Shown in pieces: positions 6,190 through 9,863 of a DNA stretch of 9,863 bases. Both the position numbers and the translations under genes were made by a program. The first letter of the stretch is position 1. Every line of letters starts with the position of its first letter. The DNA is from Candidatus Brevefilum sp. (GTDB lineage: Bacteria; Chloroflexota; Anaerolineae; Anaerolineales; Anaerolineaceae), in contig SKPR01000129.1 of the NCBI GenBank assembly GCA_007119455.1, positions 1-9,863 on the forward strand, read 5' to 3'. The notes beneath the pieces are model-generated. The model had not been told where the DNA came from, did not search any database, and was given only the letters and a program-made list of their open reading frames with translations.

Positions 6190-7560
6190 TCAACCCATTT
6201 CGACTTCCGGTAAATTTTCTTTGATTTGTTCCGGGGATATATCCAACGTATCGTCTATCAGATGACCTTGCAGATAAGAATCATAAGCCGAAAGATCCAA
6301 CAGGCCATGGCCTGATAGATTGAACAGAATAACACGAGGTTCGCTTTTGGCCTTCGCATCGAGGGCCTCATCTATGGCAGCCCGAATAGCATGTGCGGAC
6401 TCCGGTGCGGGGATAATGCCCTCAGTCTGAGCGAACTGGATAGCAGCCTGAAAGGTTTCTGGCTGGGGCACTGCAACGGCATCAATGTAACCGGCGTCGT
6501 ATAAGGCACAAATTTGGGGCGACATGCCATGGTAGCGTAAACCACCCGCATGGATAGGCGCTGGCACGAAATCATGGCCCAGGGTATACATTTTCACAAT
6601 CGGGGCCATTTTTGCTGTATCACCATAGTCAAAGGCATAAACACCCTTCGTCAAAGTGGGTGTTGCCCTTGGTTCAACGGCTACCAGGCGTGTACTCTTC
6701 CCATTTTTAAGATTCTCCCGCAGGAAGGGGAAGGCGATCCCGCCAAAGTTCGAACCACCCCCCACACAACCGATGACCACATCCGGGTATTCATCGGCCA
6801 AATCCATCTGCTTGAGCGATTCCTCGCCAATTACGGATTGATGCAAGAGGACATGATTTAACACCGAGCCCAGGCTATATTTTTTCGCCCCACCCGAACT
6901 GGCAGCAACCTCTACAGCCTCTGATATAGCAATACCCAATGAACCGGGATTATCGGGATTCTCAGCCAGCAGTTGTTGTCCATAGATTGTGCGGTCAGTG
7001 GGGCTGGCATAAACATCCGCACCATAGCTCTGCATGATGATCCGGCGATATGGTTTTTGCTCATAAGAGACTTTGACCATGTAAACTTCCAGGTCCATGT
7101 CAAAGAAATTGCAGGCCATCGCCAGGGCCGAACCCCATTGACCAGCGCCAGTTTCTGTTGTCAGCGCTTTAGTCCCGTCTGCTTTGTTGTAGAAGGCCTG
7201 GGCCACAGCGGTATTGGTCTTATGGCTCCCTGAAATCGATGCGCCTTCGTTTTTGTAATAAATGTGTGCAGGCGTATCCAGGAGCTTTTCCAGCCTGTGG
7301 GCACGAATTAATGGGGTAGGACGCCAGAGTTTATAGATTTCACGCACTTCTTCGGGGATATCAATATATCGATCGGTGCTGACTTCCTGCATAATCAGCG
7401 ACATGGGAAACAACACACTCAGAAAATCTGGTGTGACCGGTTCCTTTGTTTTGGGGTTCAGCACCGGTGCCGGATCGACTGGCATATCGGCATTGACGTT
7501 ATACCATTGCCTTGGTAAATCATGCTCGCTCAATAAATATTTGTACTTTTCTTCAGACAT
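6190..7560 (-). CDS. trpB: Tryptophan synthase beta chain, TrpB2 type (stand-alone)
   Basis: A 456-residue PLP enzyme that joins indole and L-serine to give tryptophan. It belongs to the TrpB2 (TrpB-like, COG1350) branch, judged by its N-terminal extension (about 60 residues before RPTPL at 80-84), its length and the motif wording. The Schiff-base lysine is K114 in SGSHKTN. ETGAGQWG (136-143) contains the catalytic glutamate E136. GGGSN (267-271) binds the PLP phosphate, and SGHG (416-419) lies near the pyridine nitrogen. TGGAGGT at 7566-7572 is a strong ribosome site five bases from the ATG. No trpA or other trp gene is nearby, which suits TrpB2 enzymes: they act poorly with TrpA and probably use free indole. 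Expression is expected to be controlled by the tryptophan T-box in its leader. A perfect terminator follows. Confidence 0.95.
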   Translation of the reverse strand: MSEEKYKYLLSEHDLPRQWYNVNADMPVDPAPVLNPKTKEPVTPDFLSVLFPMSLIMQEVSTDRYIDIPEEVREIYKLWRPTPLIRAHRLEKLLDTPAHIYYKNEGASISGSHKTNTAVAQAFYNKADGTKALTTETGAGQWGSALAMACNFFDMDLEVYMVKVSYEQKPYRRIIMQSYGADVYASPTDRTIYGQQLLAENPDNPGSLGIAISEAVEVAASSGGAKKYSLGSVLNHVLLHQSVIGEESLKQMDLADEYPDVVIGCVGGGSNFGGIAFPFLRENLKNGKSTRLVAVEPRATPTLTKGVYAFDYGDTAKMAPIVKMYTLGHDFVPAPIHAGGLRYHGMSPQICALYDAGYIDAVAVPQPETFQAAIQFAQTEGIIPAPESAHAIRAAIDEALDAKAKSEPRVILFNLSGHGLLDLSAYDSYLQGHLIDDTLDISPEQIKENLPEVEMG

Positions 7561-7620
7561 TGTTAACCTCCAGGTTTTCTAATGATTGACAGTTCGCCAG
7601 AGTAAGGGGTGATCGGCAAC

Positions 7621-7654
7621 AAAAAAACGTCCATCCCAGATTGGGACGAACGTT
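7621..7654 (-). terminator. T-box regulated intrinsic terminator
   Basis: On the - strand a 13-bp stem, AACGTTCGTCCCA pairing with TGGGATGGACGTT and including two G-U pairs, has a 3-base loop (7641-7639) and runs into seven T residues (7627-7621). CGTCCCA of its 5' arm is shared with the antiterminator, so the two structures exclude each other. Confidence 0.9.
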
Positions 7655-7693
7655 ATTTCCAGTCCGTGGTGCCACCCAGCTTAGGCAAGCGTT

Positions 7694-7731
7694 TTAATCA
7701 AAAAACCCGTTGGTGTTGCAACGGGGATTAA
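7694..7731 (-). other. Terminator-like hairpin in the T-box linker (stem III position)
   Basis: CCCGTTG (7725-7719) pairs with CAACGGG (7712-7706) around CAACAC and is directly followed by six T residues (7705-7700). Outside these, TTAATC (7731-7726) pairs with GATTAA (7699-7694), leaving the T run as a one-sided bulge. It can be seen either as stem III of the T-box or as a second intrinsic terminator before the antiterminator. Confidence 0.55.
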
Positions 7732-7960
7732 TGCCAGCCTCACTCATTACTCAGGTACGGCAGATGGTCTGCAGATACCTTGCACCTTGATAACGGTGGT
7801 GTATCCGTTTGAAGCTAGTCGTTTCCTTTCGCTTCAAAAACTCCGAGGGCCATTCAACACCGGCGTGTGTGCAGCTTCTCAACAACTGCTGCTCTCTGTG
7901 ACACCGTGTCAGCGTTTACTCTTCCTCATCACAGTTTTATTTTATGATGTTGTTATGATT

Positions 7961-7988
7961 ATTATAAGGAAGGTACATAATTTGTCAA
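7961..7988 (-). promoter_or_regulatory. Consensus sigma-70 promoter of the T-box/trpB unit
   Basis: Read on the - strand, TTGACA (7988-7983) and TATAAT (7966-7961) both match the consensus perfectly and are 16 bases apart. Transcription would begin near 7954, just before the T-box Stem I. With such a strong promoter, control is probably exerted at the leader rather than at initiation. Confidence 0.85.
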
Positions 7989-8063
7989 GGGTTCTGGCTC
8001 ATTTACCAATGAAACTTACAACAGATATAAGATAAATTCACTTTGTTGCGACCTGGCAAGAGA

Positions 8064-8081
8064 CTGTGACATTCTTCACAG
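8064..8081. other. Short hairpin after the permease gene
   Basis: CTGTGA (8064-8069) and TCACAG (8076-8081) form a 6-bp stem with a 6-base loop in the gap between the permease stop and the trpB promoter. There is no T run after it on the - strand, so terminator function for the permease is doubtful. Confidence 0.3.
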
Positions 8082-8096
8082 CCTTTTGTGTCCAAA

Positions 8097-9863
8097 CTAT
8101 AGCGGCCACAACCAGAGCAAGATCGGCACCGTTACAATCGTAATTAATATTTCCAGTGGAAGCCCCAAGCGCCAATAGTCGCTAAACTTATAACCGCCTG
8201 TTTCAAAAACAAGGACATTTGATTCATGACCAATGGGTGTCAGGAAAGCACAAGCACCGCCAATCGCAACTGCGACAAGGAAGGGGTCGATGGACACACC
8301 CAGGCCCTGCGCGATGCTGATCGAAATGGAACCCATCAAAACGACTGCAGCTGTATTGTTGACAATGTCAGAAAGTAACATCGTGACAAATAAAACAATC
8401 ACGAGCAGAAAAGCAGGCGGAAGAAAATCAGAAATGCGTAAGATCTGGTCTGCAATCAATTGGTCCCCCCCTGATTGCTCCAGTGCTGCTCCCATTGATA
8501 ACATCGCCCCCAGCAATATGAGGATCGGCCAATCGATATGTGCGTAGGCATCCTTGATCGATAGTAAACCTGCGAGGATCATGGCTACAGCACCCAGGGT
8601 CATTGAAAGGGGAACAGAAAAAACGTTCAGGCTGGCCAGCAGAATAGCTGCCAGAAAGATACCCAGGCCTAAAATCAGATTCTTGGGATTCAGATCAATG
8701 TCTCTTTCCGGAAGTTTCAACCAGCCCAGTTCATCCAGCCGCTCATCCAATTCATTTACATTCGCCTGAAGTAAAAGGACATCGCTGGGATGAAAACGCG
8801 TTCGTCCCAATGATGATCGCAGGTACTCATCAGCTCGTGAGATACCTAATAAATTAATGCCATATCTGTTGCGCAAATTCATATCGATAGCCGAACTTCC
8901 GATTGTGGGTGAAGCCGGGCTAACAACCGCTTCAAATGTGTTAACATCCTCCGCCTGAAGATTTTCTCTCAGTTTCTGCCACACGTTGTCTTTATGGTCG
9001 TCTTCATTATCTTCCAGATCTTTCGACCCGGTCAGTTCAACATTTGTGTCCTTGACGAATTGTTCAATATACTGGGCTTCTCCGCGGACGAGTAAAATAT
9101 CATCTTCCTGGATTTTTTCTGAACTGGTTGGTGAAACGATCCTCTCGTCTCCACGCAGGATGATCACCACCCAAATCTCAGCATCGGTGACCTCACTAAT
9201 AAACCTTAAATATGTTCCCGCCAATTCCGATTCAGGGGTAACTTTGACCTCAGCCACATAATCCGAGATTGGCAGGTCGTTCGCATCCGCATCACTTTTA
9301 CGGTCCTTAGGGAGCATACGCCAACCAATCAGGGCAATAAAAGCCACCCCGATAATGGCTGTCGCAAACCCAACAGGAGCAAATTCAAACATCCCAAAGG
9401 GAACATCCATCTGGTCAGCACGTAACTCTGAGACAACCAGGTTGGTAGGGGTGCCGATCAAGGTAATCAATCCTCCAAAATGAGAACTGAATGCCATGGG
9501 TAAAAGATACAATGAAGACGGATGATGACTTCTTCGAGACATCCGGACTGCGACCGGGATAAAAATGGCCAGGGCGGCAATATTATTCATGAAAGCCGAT
9601 GCAATCACGACCATGCCACACAAGACTATCAGTTGGATTGCCAAATTATCACCGACTTGCGACATCCAACGGGCAATGATATCGATGACCCCGGTATTTT
9701 TTAATCCCCTGCTGACAACCAGCACAGCAGCAATAGTGACAACGGCTGGATGGCCAAAACCCGAAAAGGCTTCATCTACACTAATGACCCCGAAGACTGT
9801 CAATAATAACATTCCAATCATGGCCACCAGGTCATACCGCCAAAATTGAAAAGCTAACATCAA
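8097..9863 (-). CDS. SLC13/DASS-type anion permease with two RCK_C (TrkA-C) domains, N-terminus outside window
   Basis: A membrane transporter, 588 residues visible, of the divalent anion/sodium symporter-like group (ArsB/NhaD superfamily). The first membrane half (1-185) carries FMNNIAALA (91-99) and the conserved loop GTPTN (137-141). Two soluble TrkA-C domains follow, at about 200-275 (EVKVTPESELAGTYLR...) and 308-383. The second membrane half (about 394-588) has NNTAA (502-506) and TPIGHESN (542-549), the counterpart of the first loop. The two N-containing loops are where Na+ and the anion bind in this fold. The substrate (sulfate, dicarboxylate or other anion) cannot be read. The RCK_C pair suggests control by a small ligand. 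The frame runs to the window edge, and family N-termini begin some 20 residues earlier, so the real start is not visible and the TTG and ATG at the edge should not be trusted as starts. Confidence 0.92.
   Translation of the reverse strand: MMLAFQFWRYDLVAMIGMLLLTVFGVISVDEAFSGFGHPAVVTIAAVLVVSRGLKNTGVIDIIARWMSQVGDNLAIQLIVLCGMVVIASAFMNNIAALAIFIPVAVRMSRRSHHPSSLYLLPMAFSSHFGGLITLIGTPTNLVVSELRADQMDVPFGMFEFAPVGFATAIIGVAFIALIGWRMLPKDRKSDADANDLPISDYVAEVKVTPESELAGTYLRFISEVTDAEIWVVIILRGDERIVSPTSSEKIQEDDILLVRGEAQYIEQFVKDTNVELTGSKDLEDNEDDHKDNVWQKLRENLQAEDVNTFEAVVSPASPTIGSSAIDMNLRNRYGINLLGISRADEYLRSSLGRTRFHPSDVLLLQANVNELDERLDELGWLKLPERDIDLNPKNLILGLGIFLAAILLASLNVFSVPLSMTLGAVAMILAGLLSIKDAYAHIDWPILILLGAMLSMGAALEQSGGDQLIADQILRISDFLPPAFLLVIVLFVTMLLSDIVNNTAAVVLMGSISISIAQGLGVSIDPFLVAVAIGGACAFLTPIGHESNVLVFETGGYKFSDYWRLGLPLEILITIVTVPILLWLWPL

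Larger units (their letters stand above)
7621..7954 (-). ncRNA. Tryptophan-specific T-box riboswitch leader of trpB
   Basis: The roughly 390-base transcript leader carries all the elements of a T-box that senses uncharged tRNA. Stem I spans about 7930-7841, with GATGAGGAAGAGTA at its base, an AGAGAG bulge (7892-7897) and a distal GCAGC/GCTGC hairpin (7892-7888/7875-7871). Its specifier loop reads GAAUGG, giving UGG, the Trp codon, at 7852-7850. A stem of TTTGAAGC/GCTTCAAA (7838-7831/7815-7808) follows. The conserved T-box sequence TGGGTGGCACCACGG is at 7678-7664. Its UGGC bulge pairs with a GCCA acceptor end, as expected for tRNA-Trp with discriminator G. The antiterminator is formed by ACG and UGGG of the T-box with CGUCCCA at 7648-7642. 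Uncharged tRNA-Trp would hold this form and allow trpB transcription. Charged tRNA leaves the terminator. Confidence 0.92.

Noticed and set aside
7787..8035. 82-codon + strand frame opposite the trpB leader
   Set aside because: It is the antisense of the T-box RNA and its promoter; the composition does not look like protein and the RNA explains the sequence.

Overview
The window looks like chromosomal DNA of an uncultured bacterium, most likely a member of the Chloroflexota (Anaerolineae-like). The inference rests on three things: an archaeal/eukaryotic-type (type 3) prolyl-tRNA synthetase and an archaeal-style methyltransferase inside a clearly bacterial context, a T-box riboswitch (known mainly from Firmicutes, but also reported in Chloroflexi and Actinobacteria), and bacterial sigma-70-like promoters. 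The taxonomic call is inference, not proof. No mobile element, CRISPR array, tRNA or rRNA was seen.

Left part (1-3621, + strand): the 3' end of a class I methyltransferase, then a compact cluster of a MazG-like nucleotide pyrophosphohydrolase, a LOG-family phosphoribohydrolase, prolyl-tRNA synthetase and a HEAT-repeat (distantly AlkD-like) protein. A TTGATT/TATAAT promoter sits so close to the MazG-like GTG codon that the transcript could be leaderless. The first two enzymes could work in sequence (NTP to NMP, then NMP to base plus ribose 5-phosphate).

Middle (3622-6189): a small uncharacterised gene on the - strand converges on the HEAT gene. A 252-base intergenic region rich in short perfect palindromes follows. 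Then comes a membrane-anchored hybrid-free sensor histidine kinase with no response regulator nearby and visibly lower GC than its neighbours. A strong hairpin terminator separates it from the convergent trpB.

Right part (6190-9863, - strand): a stand-alone TrpB2-type tryptophan synthase beta chain preceded by a 390-base leader that is a complete tryptophan T-box riboswitch. The leader has a consensus promoter, a Stem I with a UGG specifier, a stem II, a terminator-like linker hairpin, the T-box sequence with a UGGC bulge that matches a tRNA-Trp GCCA end, and a 13-bp terminator with a U tract. Low charged tRNA-Trp should therefore switch on TrpB2, probably to make tryptophan from indole and serine. 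Upstream of it on the same strand is a SLC13/DASS-type anion permease with two RCK_C (TrkA-C) domains, cut by the window edge at its N-terminus.

The most informative element is the tryptophan T-box. It is a known class of riboswitch, but the specifier, the discriminator match and the downstream gene agree independently, and its linker carries an unusual second terminator-like stem.
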